From Serripes groenlandicus (lineage: Eukaryota; Mollusca; Bivalvia; Cardiida; Cardiidae), in NCBI GenBank assembly GCA_031761405.1, contig JASEVX010000010.1, positions 7,903,977 through 7,967,976 on the forward strand: a stretch of 64,000 bases of DNA, in the 5' to 3' direction. Within the stretch, counting starts at the first letter, position 1, and every line of letters begins with the position of its first letter. Shown piece after piece: positions 1 through 10,661 of the stretch. The notes beneath the pieces are model-generated. The model did no database searches. It saw only the letters and a program-made list of their open reading frames with translations, and was not told the origin of the DNA. The translations under genes and the position numbers were made by a program.

Positions 1-3000
1 CTCTGGTCACTGCAATATCTTCAATGCTTTCATGTAACTCACTTTTGCTAAACTCTTCATTGAGGCTTGAGTTTATTGTCCCATATTCTCTGTCAGCAAC
101 TGTAAGTATCTCAACCATGTCCGCTCCAGCTGCTGATGCACCATCTGACAAATCCATATAGGTTTCCTCAAGTACATGACATTCTTTAGCTTCTGTTGCT
201 GCATGGATGAGGCCAGGAAAATCTACATCAGTTCCTTCTTCTATGTTTTCATTTTCAATACAATCTTTGTCTTTATCATCGTTGTCTACATCCATCTCTT
301 TTAGAACAAATTCCAAGGAATTTGACCTTTTTAGTTTCAATTCTGCATTGTCGCTAGTCCAATCATCCTTCATATCATTTTCCATATTGTAGTCTTCAAG
401 TTGAACATCGAATGGCTCACTGTCACCATACATTTCTACATCAGAGGGAAAACATCCTGTATCATGCTCCATAGAATCATCCTGACATGAACCCGTTTTA
501 CTGACATTCTTTTGAGCATATGCAGATTCAAGCTCGCCAACAGCTTGAACACTGTCTTTATCAGCTTCCAATTCAAAAGGGTTAACCTCATCATCCTGCT
601 GCAGTTTTGAATAACCCACTTCATTTTGAACATCCTCATCCTTTTTATCAGTCTCAACTACCACTGCTTCAACCTGAATTACGGCTAGTTGATCATTACC
701 TTGTGTTTCTGTACCTGGTTCACCTTTTCTTTCATGAAGTTTGTAAGTATAATCTCTGACAGTGGTATCATTATCCACCTCATCTTTACTGGCAGCCTTG
801 TATCCACCTACTATATTTTCGAGCTCAACTTCCATTTGGACATCATTAGTGCATGTTCCTTTAATTGCAGTGCAAGTTATATCTTGTTCAACCAAATTCT
901 CATGTTGTGTTCTATTGTTATCTCTAGCAGCTTGATGTTTATCAGACACCAATATTTCATCTGTTTGTACACAACTGCTACAAGTTTCAGATTCTGATAT
1001 ATTGGCTATGTCAGTCCCCTGAACTGCGCTAGTTATTTGACCAACTTCAGTTTTACTCAAACTTTCATTATCTTGTGTACTATTTTTGCATATTGTAGTA
1101 TCTGGTGAACATGTTTCATAGGTTGATTCATCAGATCTATTCTGTATTGTTCTATCAGTGTCTATTTCATCAATATTCTCTTTGACAACTTCCTTCTCTG
1201 AATATGCATTGATTGAATGTTCAATTGTACCTAATTCATCTACATTCTCATGTTTATGACCAGGATGAACCCTTGCCTCTTCTTTACTGGCAGCCTTGTA
1301 TCCACCTACTATATTTTCTAGCTCAACTTCCATTTGGACATCATTAGTACATGTTCCTTTAACTGCAGTGTGAGTAATATCTTGTTCATCCAAATTCTCA
1401 TGTTGTGTTCTATTGTTATCTCTAGCAGCTTGATGTTTATCAGACACCAATATTTCATCAGTTTGTACACAACTGCTACAAGTTTCGGATTCTGATATAT
1501 TGGCTATGCCAGTCCCCTGAACTGCGGTAGTTATTTTACCATCTTCAGTTTTACTCAAACTTTCATTATCTTGTGTACTATTTTTGCATAGTCTTCTATC
1601 TGGTGAACATGTTTCATAGCTTGTTTCATCAGATCTATTCTGTATTGTTCTATCAGTGTCCATTTCATCAATATTCTCTTTGACAACTTCCTTCTCTGAA
1701 TGTGCATTGATTGAATGTTCAATTGTACCTAATTCATCTATATTCTCATGTCTATGACCAGGATTAACTTTTGCCTCTTCTTTACTGGCAGCCTTGTATC
1801 CACCTTCTATATTTTCTAGCTCAACTTCCATTTGGACATCATTAGTACATGTTCCTTTAACTGCAGTGTGAGTAATATCTTGTTCATCCAAATTCTCATG
1901 TTGTGTTCTATTGTTATCTCTAGCAGCTTGATGTTTATCAGACACCAATATTTCATCTGTTTGTACACAACTGCTACAAGTTTCAGATTCTGATATATTG
2001 GCTATGTCAGTCCCCTGAACTGCGCTAGTTATTTGACCAACTTCAGTTTTACTCAAACTTTCATTATCTTGTGTACTATTTTTGCATATTGTAGTATCTG
2101 GTGAACATGTTTCATAGGTTGATTCATCAGATCTATTCTGTATTGTTCTATCAGTGTCCATTTCATCAATATTCTCTTTGACAACTTCCTTCTCTGGATG
2201 TGCATTGATTGAATGTTCAATTGTACCTAATTCATCTACATTCTCATGTCTATGACCAGGATTAACTTTTGCCTCTTCTTTACTGGCAGCCTTGTATCCA
2301 CCTACTATATTTTCTAGCTCAACTTCCATTTGGACATCATTAGTGCATGTTCCTTTAACTGCAGTGTGAGTAATATCATGTTCATCCAAATTCTCATGTT
2401 GTGTTCTATTGGTATCTCTAGCAGCTTGATGTTTATCAGACACCAATATTTCATCAGTTTGTACACAACTGCTACATGTTACAGATTCTGATATATTGGC
2501 TATGTCAGTCCCCTGAACTGCGCTAGTTATTTGACCAACTTCAGTTTTACTCAAACTTTCATTATCTTGTGTACTATTTTTGCATATTGTAGTATCTGGT
2601 GAACATGTTTCATAGGTTGATTCATCAGATCTATTCTGTATTGTTCTATCAGTGTCCATTTCATCAATATTCTCTTTGACAACTTCCTTCTCTGAATGTG
2701 CATTGATTGAATGTTCAATTGTACCTAATTCATCTACATTCTCATGTTTATGACCAGGATGAACCCTTGCCTCTTCTTTACTGGCAGCCTTGTATCCACC
2801 TACTATATTTTCTAGCTCAACTTCCATTTGGACATCATTAGTACATGTTCCTTTAACTGCAGTGTGAGTAATATCTTGTTCATCCAAATTCTCATGTTGT
2901 GTTCTATTGTTATCTCTAGCAGCTTGATGTTTATCAGACACCAATATTTCATCAGTTTGTACACAACTGTTACAAGTTTCGGATTCTGATATATTGGCTA

Positions 3001-4309
3001 TGCCAGTCCCCTGAACTGCGGTAGTTATTTTACCAACTTCAGTTTTACTCAAACTTTCATTATCTTGAGTACTATTTTTGCATATTGTAGTATCTGGTGA
3101 ACATGTTTCATAGGTTGATTCATCAGATCTTTTCTGTATTGTTCTATCAGTGTCCATTTCATCAATATTCTCTTTGACAACTTTCTTCTCCGGATGCGCA
3201 TTGATTGAATGTTCAATTGTACTTAATTCATCTACATTCTCATGTCTATGACCAGGATTAACTTTTGCCTCTTCTTTACTGGCAGCCTTGTATCCACCTA
3301 CTATATTTTCGAGCTCAACTTCCATTTGGACATCATTAGTACATGTTCCTTTAACTGCAGTGTGAGTAATATCTTGTTCATTCAAATGCTCATGTTGTGT
3401 TCTATTGTTATCTCTAGCAGCTTGTTGTGTATCAGACACCAATATTTCATCAGTTTGTACAAAACTGCTACTAGTTTCAGATTCCGATATATTGGCTATG
3501 CCAGTCCCCTGAACTGCGGTAGTTATTTGACCAACTTCAGTTTTATTCAAACTTTCATTATCTTGTGTACTATTTTTGCATATTCTAGTATCTGGTGAAC
3601 ATGTTTCATAGGTTGTTTCATGAGATCTTTTCTGTATTGTTCTATCAGTGTCCTTTTCATCAATATTCTCTTTGACAACTTTCTTCTCCGGATGCGCATT
3701 GATTGAATGTTCAATTGTACTTAATTCATCTACATTCTCATGTTTATGACCAGGATTAACTTTTGCCTCTTCCTTACTGGCAGCCTTGTATCCACCTACT
3801 ATATGCTCTAGCTCAACCTCCATTTGAACATCATTAGTACATGTTCCTTTAACTGCAGTGTATTCTGCATTCTCATGTTTATGATCAGGATTAACTTTTG
3901 CCTCTTCATCAACAATTGAAGTAATCATCCCAGTTGTTCTTTCCGATACATCAACTTCAGGACTTTGAATATTAGTTAAATCTGCAGCATCTTTATCATC
4001 TGAAGTTGCACCTTGAACCTGGAAGTGGTTATTTTCAGTTTGTATAGCAGTGTTTTTACATGGTGAAATAAACTCATTTTTTAATTGGTAGGTCTGCGCA
4101 GCGGCATTTTTACAGGGAACTTTAAAAAGTTCTCTGTTTGTATTAACTCCTCTTATTGGTGTACTTGAGAGAGATCCTTTTGGGGAAGGGCTTGATAACA
4201 TGTTTTTTAACTCTTTCAGGTCCTTTAAAATGTTGGAGGCCTTTCTACCAAATTTTTCATAAGAATATGAGCATGAATCAGTCGACGAAGTACATGAATG
4301 AGGATCAGT
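1..4309 (-). CDS. Giant repeat-containing exon of an FHA-domain protein (runs off window)
   Basis: The minus strand is open without a stop from 4309 to the window edge, at least 1,436 codons. The upstream boundary is a good acceptor (TTCTTTTTATTTTAG before ACTGATCCT), and the exon starts in phase 0, matching the donor phase of the exon at 8049-8198. The product is hydrophilic and rich in Asp, Glu, Thr, Asn and Ser, with no membrane segment or recognised fold. After about 135 unique residues come one internally deleted and six full 166-residue repeats (789-3908), then about 260 unique, very acidic residues. Each full repeat carries a VQTDE motif; two related QT motifs lie in the unique N-terminal part. 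With the upstream FHA exons this suggests a nuclear phosphopeptide-binding scaffold, but function is inference. The 498-bp period, a multiple of three, and the open frame are direct evidence of coding. The family (TCF19-like, MDC1-like or other) is undecided because the C-terminus is outside the window. Confidence 0.85.
789..3908 (-). repeat. In-frame 498-bp coding tandem repeat, 6 full units plus a deleted seventh
   Basis: The landmark CTGGCAGCC recurs at 789, 1287, 1785, 2283, 2781, 3279 and 3777, always exactly 498 bp apart. The seventh unit (3777 to about 3908) keeps its two ends but lacks roughly 366 bp (122 codons), an in-frame deletion. Units differ by only scattered substitutions and no frame-changing indel, indicating recent expansion or homogenisation under coding constraint. 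Diagnostic variants pair unit 789 with 2283 and unit 1287 with 2781, so part of the array looks like a three-unit (1,494-bp) duplication. Confidence 0.93.
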
Positions 4310-4326
4310 CTAAAATAAAAAGAAAA

Positions 4327-4548
4327 TTAACCCTTTTACCACTTGTAGACGCATTCTGATGCATCTGCAGCAGAAAACTTTGGAAAACATTGTGGCAAAA
4401 GGATAAATTGCTCATGATAAGAAATTTCTCCTTTTTACACAATGTTTTCAACTGCATTCAATTATCATACTTTCATTTATAAAAAGAGAATGCTCATATC
4501 TTTCCCTAGATATTTTAGGTAAATTTGCTGTATGTGGGAAAGGGTTAA
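4327..4548. mobile_element. TTAA-flanked foldback MITE (piggyBac-like)
   Basis: Begins TTAACCCTTT and ends AAAGGGTTAA, with an internal near-palindrome (CTGCAGCAG arms and a TTGCTCATGATAAG centre). No coding capacity. TTAA at both ends fits the piggyBac target site; superfamily is inferred from that alone. It starts 17 bp upstream of the splice acceptor of the exon ending at 4309, so the intron's polypyrimidine tract directly abuts the insertion. Confidence 0.8.
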
Positions 4549-4709
4549 AAGTTGTAACCGGACTAAAAACCATTCAACCCTCAAACATTTGTCCTTGAGG
4601 CAAACACTCTTCAACGTTGCTTCATAAGCCAGCTCTATTTTTTTAACACATAAGGGACAAAATTCATGGTTGACTCAATATACTTAAATAAATAAGGCTT
4701 TATATCCAT

Positions 4710-4925
4710 TTAACCCTTTCCCTCATACGACAATTTCGCAGCAGACGACTTTGAACATATTTTGATCTCTATAACTGAATGGATAACCTATGAATAAAAG
4801 TGGAAAACATTGTGTCAAAAGGAGAAATTGCTCGTTTTGAGCAACTTCTTCTTTTGTCATTATGTTTTCAAAAAGCCGTCTGCTGCAGAGGCGTGAGAAA
4901 GCGTCTATATGAGGGAAAGGGTTAA
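4710..4925. mobile_element. TTAA foldback MITE copy
   Basis: A clean 216-bp copy: TTAACCCTTTCCCTCATA at the left, its complement TATGAGGGAAAGGGTTAA at the right, and a central hairpin GAAATTGCTCGTTTTGAGCAA. It is a good reference copy for the family in this window. Confidence 0.85.
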
Positions 4926-5206
4926 CCTAGGAGAATCTGCAACATAGACAGATAAAGAGCCCTCCCCACTTGGGGCCATGTATTGTTTACAGATGAAACT
5001 TACTTGAACCAGCTTTGTAAAAGATCTTGACAGGGTACATTTTTGTGAATTTAATTTAAAATCCAAAAGGATTTTCAAAGTTTGCAATGTGGGCATATAA
5101 TGTACACCAGACTTGATTAATATGGTAGAGTAATGGCACTCTGCAGTACACAATATCCTTGCGATGATAACTGTTCTAAGTTTCAAGGCCTGTATTCTTT
5201 TTGAAA

Positions 5207-7083
5207 CAAGAGGGCCATGATGGCCCTGAATCGCTCACCTGATTAATTCTTTTTTCACTTTAGCCATATAAGCCCCACCCCCTGGCTGCCATAGTTTTCG
5301 ACCAATCAACATGGCTTGAAGGAATCTGATAGAGGGTCACCCTAGGAATATTTCTATAAAAATATTTGAAACAAGAGCGCCAAATGTCACAAAATACGCC
5401 CGTCCTGTTTTTTGGAGACCAAGTATAGTGATAATTGGTTGTACATCAGCTTAACTTAGAGAGCGGACACTGTTAGTACAGTTTTGGCCATTTCGAGGCA
5501 CATAATTTTGTAGTGACTGATATAAAGTTGTAAGTTATCAAACCTGACCAAGGTATTCTGCCCATCAACATATTGTCTAAATTTGGTGATGATCGGATAA
5601 AGGCTTCACAAGTTATTTAGCTGACAAGACCAATTTTAGGTTATTTCTATAATTAAAGGGCAATAACTCTCTATCGACTGGAGCAATATGGCTAGTTCTC
5701 GAACTTGTCTGAGATATTACGCCAATACACATTCTAAGTTATTGAGCTGACATGACCAATTTTAGGTAATTTCTATAATTAAAGAGCGATAATTCTTGAT
5801 TGACAAAAGCCATATGGCTAGTTATCGAACTTGTCCAAATATAATGCCAGTACACATTCTGACCAAATTTGGTGATGATTGGATAAAGGCTTCTAAAGTT
5901 ATTGAGCTGACAAGACCAATTTTAGGTAATTTCTATAATTAAAGAGCGATAACTCTCAATTGACTAAAGCGATATGACTAGTTATCGAACTTGTCCGAGA
6001 TATTATGCCAATACACATTCTGACTAAATTTGGTGATGATTGGACAAAGGCTTCTAAAGTTATTGAGCTGACAAGACTAATTTTAGGTAATTTCTATAAT
6101 TAAAGGGCAATAACTCTTGATTGACTAAAGCGATATGGCTAGTTATCGAACTTGTCCGAGATATTATGCCAATTCACATTCTGACCAAATTTTGTGATGA
6201 TTGGACAAAGACTTCTAAAGTTATTGAGCTGACAAGACCAATTTTAGGTAATTTCTATAATTAAAGGGTGATAACTCTTAATTGACTAAAGCGATATGGC
6301 TAGTTATCAAACATGTCCGAGATATTATGTCAATACACATTCTGACTAAATTTGGTGATGATTGGACAAAGGCTTCTTAAGTTATTGAGCTGACAACATA
6401 CTGGACGCCGCCCGCCCACCCATATGCCGCAGGTAAAACTATAACATATGATCCGTTTTTTCAAAACGTGCGTATAAAAAGGCCAAATACTTTCGCAAAA
6501 TAGCCCCCCCTGTGGCGGCCACGTTTTATTTACCAATCAACATGGCTTTAAGTTTTCACTATAGCCATATAAGGCAAAATAGCCCCGTCCCCTGGCGGCC
6601 ATGTTTTTCGATCAATCAACATGGCTTGAAGGAATCTGATAGTGGGTCACTTAAGGAACATCTCTACAAAATGATTTGAAAATCGGTATGACACTTTCGG
6701 AGGAGAAGATTTTTTAAGTTTTCACTATAGCCATATTAGGCAAAATAGCCCCCGCCCCCTTGGGGCCATGTTTTTCAACCAATCAATATGGCTTGAAGGA
6801 ATCTGATAGAGGGTCATCCAAGAAACATTTCTTCAAATTATTTGAAAATCTGCCAACCAGTTTTGGGGAAGAAGAATTTTAAAGATTTTTTTCATTTCGT
6901 TGCCATAGAAACCAGAATTTTGCATGGATCCCAAAGGAATTCTGGTGAGGTCATTGAGTGGATGCTTTCTGTGAAGTTTCATCCCAATTGACCCACAAGT
7001 TACTGAGGAGAAGAAGTTGACGGACGACGCACAATGCCGGACAAAAGGCGATCACAATAACTCACCTTGAGCACAAGGTGAGC
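5207..7083 (+). mobile_element. Family-1 element with ~180-bp tandem core
   Basis: Starts CAAGAGGGCCATGATGGCCC and ends AAGGTGAGCT. The interior (about 5600-6400) is a tandem array of about 180 bp containing AAAGTTATTGAGCTGACAAG and GGTGATGATTGGA, followed by the 'CCCCTGGCGGCCATG' type core (6480-6890). A second start-like sequence (ACAAGAGCGCCAAATG) near 5372 suggests a nested or composite insertion. No long ORF. Confidence 0.75.
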
Positions 7084-7383
7084 TTAAAATTGGAATGAAA
7101 AGCAAAACTTAACTAAAATTCAAATTGAAAAACAGACATAATTTTAATAAGAAATATGGTAGAGTTATGACATTTGCAGTATACAATTGCCTTGAGATGA
7201 GGAATAAGTGTTCAAAGTTCCAATTCCATCATTTTATTGTTTAGGAGCAAAGGTAACCTTACAGAAAAAAGGGGCCATAATTCAAGCTGTAATACAATTT
7301 TTAAAGCCATATCTTAGTAAAATTTAGGAGAAATGTTGACCTAAAAATAAAATCTAAACCAAGATTGCAACATGGATTATTTT

Positions 7384-7587
7384 TTAACCCTTCCCACATA
7401 CAGACGACTTTTGAAAACATTGTGACAAAAGGATATTTTTTTCATAAAGAGCAATATCTCCTTTTGCCACAATGTTTTTAATTCTTTTTAATGATCATAC
7501 TTTCACTTAAAGAGATTTCCCACCATTTTACCAAGGTGTTTTCAAAGTCTTCTGCTGCAGATCTGTTATACGTGGGAAGGGATATAA
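7384..7587. mobile_element. Degenerate TTAA MITE copy
   Basis: Left end TTAACCCTTCCCACATA is intact; the right end reads GTGGGAAGGGATATAA and has lost its TTAA. The internal hairpin (GCAATATCTCC and ATTTTTTTCATAAAGAGC region) is recognisable. Confidence 0.65.
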
Positions 7588-7601
7588 ATAATTTGATGAG
7601 C

Positions 7602-8034
7602 TTAACCCTTTCCCATATATAGACAGTTTATGATGCATCTGCAGCAGACGACTGTCGAAGACTTTGTGGCAAAAGGAGTTATTGTCCTTTTATTACAATG
7701 TTTTCAACTTTTTCAGTAATATTACATTCATTTACAGAGACATTCCATTGTTTTGTTTAGATTAACCTTTTCCCTCATATAGACGCTTTTAGACGCCTCT
7801 GCAGCAGACGGCTTTTTGAAAACATAGTGACAAAAGGAGAAATTGCTCAAAACCAACAATTTCTCCTTTTGACGCAATGCTTTCTACTTTTAGTCATAGG
7901 TTATCCATTCAGTTGTAGAGATTTTTCCATCTTTTGACAAAATATGTTCAGTCGTCTGCTGCAGAATTATCGTATGAGGGAAAGGGTTAACTCGGACATC
8001 TGCTGCATATTTGTTGTATGTGAAAAAGGGTTAA
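7602..8034. mobile_element. TTAA MITE split by a second TTAA MITE
   Basis: The outer copy runs TTAACCCTTTCCCATAT (7602) to AAAAAGGGTTAA (8034). Its right half starts at CTCGGACATCTGCTGC (7991) because another copy (7762-7990) is inserted at a TTAA inside it. The right end is 14 bp from the donor side of the exon at 8049-8198. Confidence 0.8.
7762..7990. mobile_element. Inner TTAA MITE inserted in another copy
   Basis: TTAACCTTTTCCCTCATATAG at the left (first four bases are the target) and ATGAGGGAAAGGGTTAA at the right, with a hairpin centre near TTGCTCAAAACCAACAA. Nested inside the element at 7602-8034. Confidence 0.85.
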
Positions 8035-8048
8035 AATGAAATACCAAC

Positions 8049-8198
8049 CTGAGGCAGAGCTCCAGAGCTTGGAGCATTAGATGTATCTTGAATATCAAAG
8101 GTACGTTCCTCAATTTTAACAGTGTGATTTACTGACTTGCTTATCGCCCCTCGGCTGTCCTTAGATAGGTCTTCTATCTCTTCACTTGTAGCTTTGTT
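8049..8198 (-). CDS. Internal exon of the FHA-domain gene (50 codons)
   Basis: Exactly 150 bp, open in one frame, bounded by acceptor TTTTCTTCTCAG before AACAAAGC and donor CTCAG/GTTGGT. Both boundaries are phase 0, so the exon can be skipped without a frameshift. The 50 residues run from NKATSEEIEDLSKD to SSGALPQ: charged, Ser-rich, no known domain. It joins in frame to the giant exon (TDPHSC...). Support is boundaries plus frame continuity with both neighbours; no transcript evidence is available here. Confidence 0.75.
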
Positions 8199-8311
8199 CT
8201 GAGAAGAAAATAATTACTACACATAGAAAAACTTGTATAAGAAAATGCTTCATACCAAGGTAATATCACACTTTTTTAGTAATTGATTTTGATTTATTTA
8301 ACCCTAAACTT

Positions 8312-8518
8312 TTAACCCTTTCCCTCATACAACAAATCTGCAGCAGACGACTTTGAAAACATCACAGCAAAAACATGGAAAATCTTCATAAATGATGTAA
8401 TAAAAACTGAAAAAAATTGAAAACATTGTGGCAAAAGGAGAAATTGCTTGTCACATTGTTTTCAAACATCGTCTATCACAAAGGCATCAGAAAGCGTCTA
8501 TATGTGGGAAAGGCTTAA
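8312..8518. mobile_element. TTAA MITE copy, left of a tandem pair
   Basis: TTAACCCTTTCCCTCATAC to TGTGGGAAAGGCTTAA. It shares the TTAA at 8515-8518 with the next copy, so two elements sit head to tail across one target tetranucleotide. Confidence 0.75.
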
Positions 8519-8702
8519 CTCTTTCCCTCATATAGATGCTTTTTGATGCCTCTATAGCAGACAGCTTCTTGAAAACATACTGACAAAAGTAGAAATTGCT
8601 CAAAACCGGCAATTTCTCCTTTTGTCACAATGTTTTCCACTTTTAGTCAAAATATGTTCAAAGTCATCTGCTGCAGAATTGTTGTATGAGGGAAAGAGTT
8701 AA
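8515..8702. mobile_element. TTAA MITE copy, right of a tandem pair
   Basis: TTAACTCTTTCCCTCATATAG to ATGAGGGAAAGAGTTAA, with central CAAAACCGGCAATTTCTCC. Slightly shorter than the reference copy. Confidence 0.75.
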
Positions 8703-8995
8703 AAGACACATTTTGAGGCATCTATAGCTACAGATGACTATTGAAAAATGTGGTAAAACTAGATGCCCACAGGCAACACGTCGAGCCCGCTTCAAAGGTT
8801 TTGTCAAAGTGCTCTTTCATGCAATTGCATCACAGACTGACAAAGAATTGATCTGAAAGCAGTTAAATAAGGGCATTCTATATATATTTAAAGTAGGAGG
8901 GTTTCTGCTTATACCACAGTACTAATAACTTAAAATTATTTAATTCATTGATAAATATAACTTTAACAGTATTTCTGCTGCAGATTTATTGTATG
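8703..8995. other. Intronic stretch with a decayed MITE end
   Basis: No gene is visible. The last 60 bp (TTTCTGCTGCAGATTTATTG) are the right arm of a TTAA MITE whose terminus continues after 11444 (TTAGAAAGGGTTT). The 2.44-kb element at 8996-11437 was therefore inserted inside that MITE. Confidence 0.6.
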
Positions 8996-9869
8996 CAGGG
9001 TCTTTCAAATAGTATGGTCTAGAATCGAGCACAGTGCGCGAAATAAGCTGTATAGTATCACGTGACCAACATCCGGGGAACCCGCCATTTTGGAAAACAG
9101 AAGAAAACGATCAAGTTATAAAACTACGTATATCTAAATGTTTATCCATCAATGTGACCAACAAAGTAATCCTTGATGCAATGTAAGTATTCTTTTTTCT
9201 TTGCATGAAAGTATTTTGTCCTGACATTTCTTTTTTAGGTGGTTTTTCGTATTTGAAAGTTTACTTTGATACGAACGACTTTGTTTACGCCATTACTGTA
9301 ATCGCCGAAAGCTGAAAATCTACTTTTTTGGAGATTCTCCTACTTGCATGGTGTTTATGAGACTAAAATAGCGGCTTTTTTCTTTTATATTTAAGTCTAA
9401 TTTATGATGTCTATGTCTTAGATTTTCATATTTCATCCGTATTTTCATGTTTTGACCTGTTTAAAATTTGAAGAATTTTGTTTTTTTGTTTTTTTGCACG
9501 ATACGTTGATATTTTGAAACTGTTTTATATTGGAGATTCTCCTACTTGCATGGTGTTTTCAATGTGTAGTTACTTCCAACTTGCATGGTGAGATATATTT
9601 AATGCTCAAGACATGATCTTTAAATTATTTTGAAAGTTTGAAGTGATTTTGAGCTATAATTTTGGCCAAAATCAACAGTTACAGGGTCCTACATGTAACA
9701 CCTTCTTATGCAAGGAAAGGGGGAACATGTAGTTTAGCAGTCCTCAGAAATTTATACTAATTTAAGCTCGAGATAATTGTTTTTGTGTGAACTTTTTTTC
9801 CAAGTATGTACTAAGATATATTTTGATACCTCATTCTGATATTCAAGTGACATTTTTCTAGTTTTACAG

Positions 9870-10056
9870 GATGCGAGACCTTGTAGCTTGCTATGAAACT
9901 GTGCCTTTTCGACTTCCTTCCTCACAATGCCGTTTGGGAAAAAAGAAGAAGACGAGGACGTTCAGTGTGAGAAAGAACAAAAGTAAAAAGATTAAAAACG
10001 AGAGCATTTTCTACAATCCCAAAATAAATGTGTTATTGATTTTTCATTTTTCATAA
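9870..10056 (+). CDS. Short basic ORF in a spliced context inside the 2.44-kb element
   Basis: Directly after the acceptor TTTCTAGTTTTACAG is an ORF of 61 codons from the ATG at 9871. Its first third contains a Lys/Arg-rich cluster (RLGKKKKTRTFSVRKNKSKK) resembling a nuclear localisation signal. Splicing from the donor near 9182 would keep an upstream frame open. It could be a captured host exon or an element-encoded peptide; I do not recognise the family. The last residues look like random AT-rich translation. Confidence 0.3.
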
Positions 10057-10146
10057 CATCTACAAAAGAAAGTCTCATCTTAAATAGCAAAGTATTTGTT
10101 CCTAATATTCTATGTACAATCCTTGTGTGTAGCCACTGTGTATACA

Positions 10147-10150
<4 letters not shown>

Positions 10151-10186
<36 letters not shown>
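10151..10186. repeat. TA/TG microsatellite
   Basis: A run of TGTGTGTATATATATATATA changing to TATGTGTGTGTG, within the 2.44-kb element. Confidence 0.9.
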
Positions 10187-10187
<1 letters not shown>

Positions 10188-10365
10188 CCCTTGTACAGTG
10201 TTGTATTACATAATGGTGCTTGATGTCAATCATCTCAAAAAAACATGTTGTTATCATTTATTATGACATTGATTAAAAAGAACAAAACACAACTTCTGTT
10301 TGTTTTATTAGCTCACCTGAGCACATCATAAGCCTCTGCTAAACTAGTTTTTATATTGGTGAATA

Positions 10366-10661
10366 CAATTATTGATTGTTTGGGGTTTAACGCCGTTTTT
10401 AACAATTTCTCAGTCATATCACGGCGGCCAGTTCACCTACTCATGTGTTTCCTGGTTTTCTCACAACAGTAGTCCACACAACGATCTTCCCAAGCAACTG
10501 GCTGCTTTTCCGCATAGACTTAGCCCATTGGTGGAAGACGAATGGCGCATTGACTTTTGTCAAACGTCGGAAAGAAAGTTGGCCGAGTCGGGATTCGAAC
10601 TCACGACCCCTGGATTGACAGCCTGCATCGTTACCGACTGAACTACCGGGATTCGGCAATT
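10366..10661 (-). mobile_element. tRNA-derived SINE
   Basis: On the minus strand the head reads GGTAGTTCAGTCGGTAACG (A box) followed by GAGTTCGAATCCCGAC (B box), a body, and a tail ending GGCGTTAAACCCCAAAC. The same family occurs in plus orientation at 41343-41596. Ends are approximate; a CAATTA-like short duplication may flank it. Confidence 0.8.

Noticed and set aside
436..657. Minus-strand 73-codon ORF
   Set aside because: Lies in another frame of the giant open exon (<1-4309); no domain, and the long frame has far better support.
689..997. Plus-strand ORFs over the 498-bp repeats (also 3242-3598)
   Set aside because: Antisense shadows of the coding repeat; similar to each other only because the repeat is.
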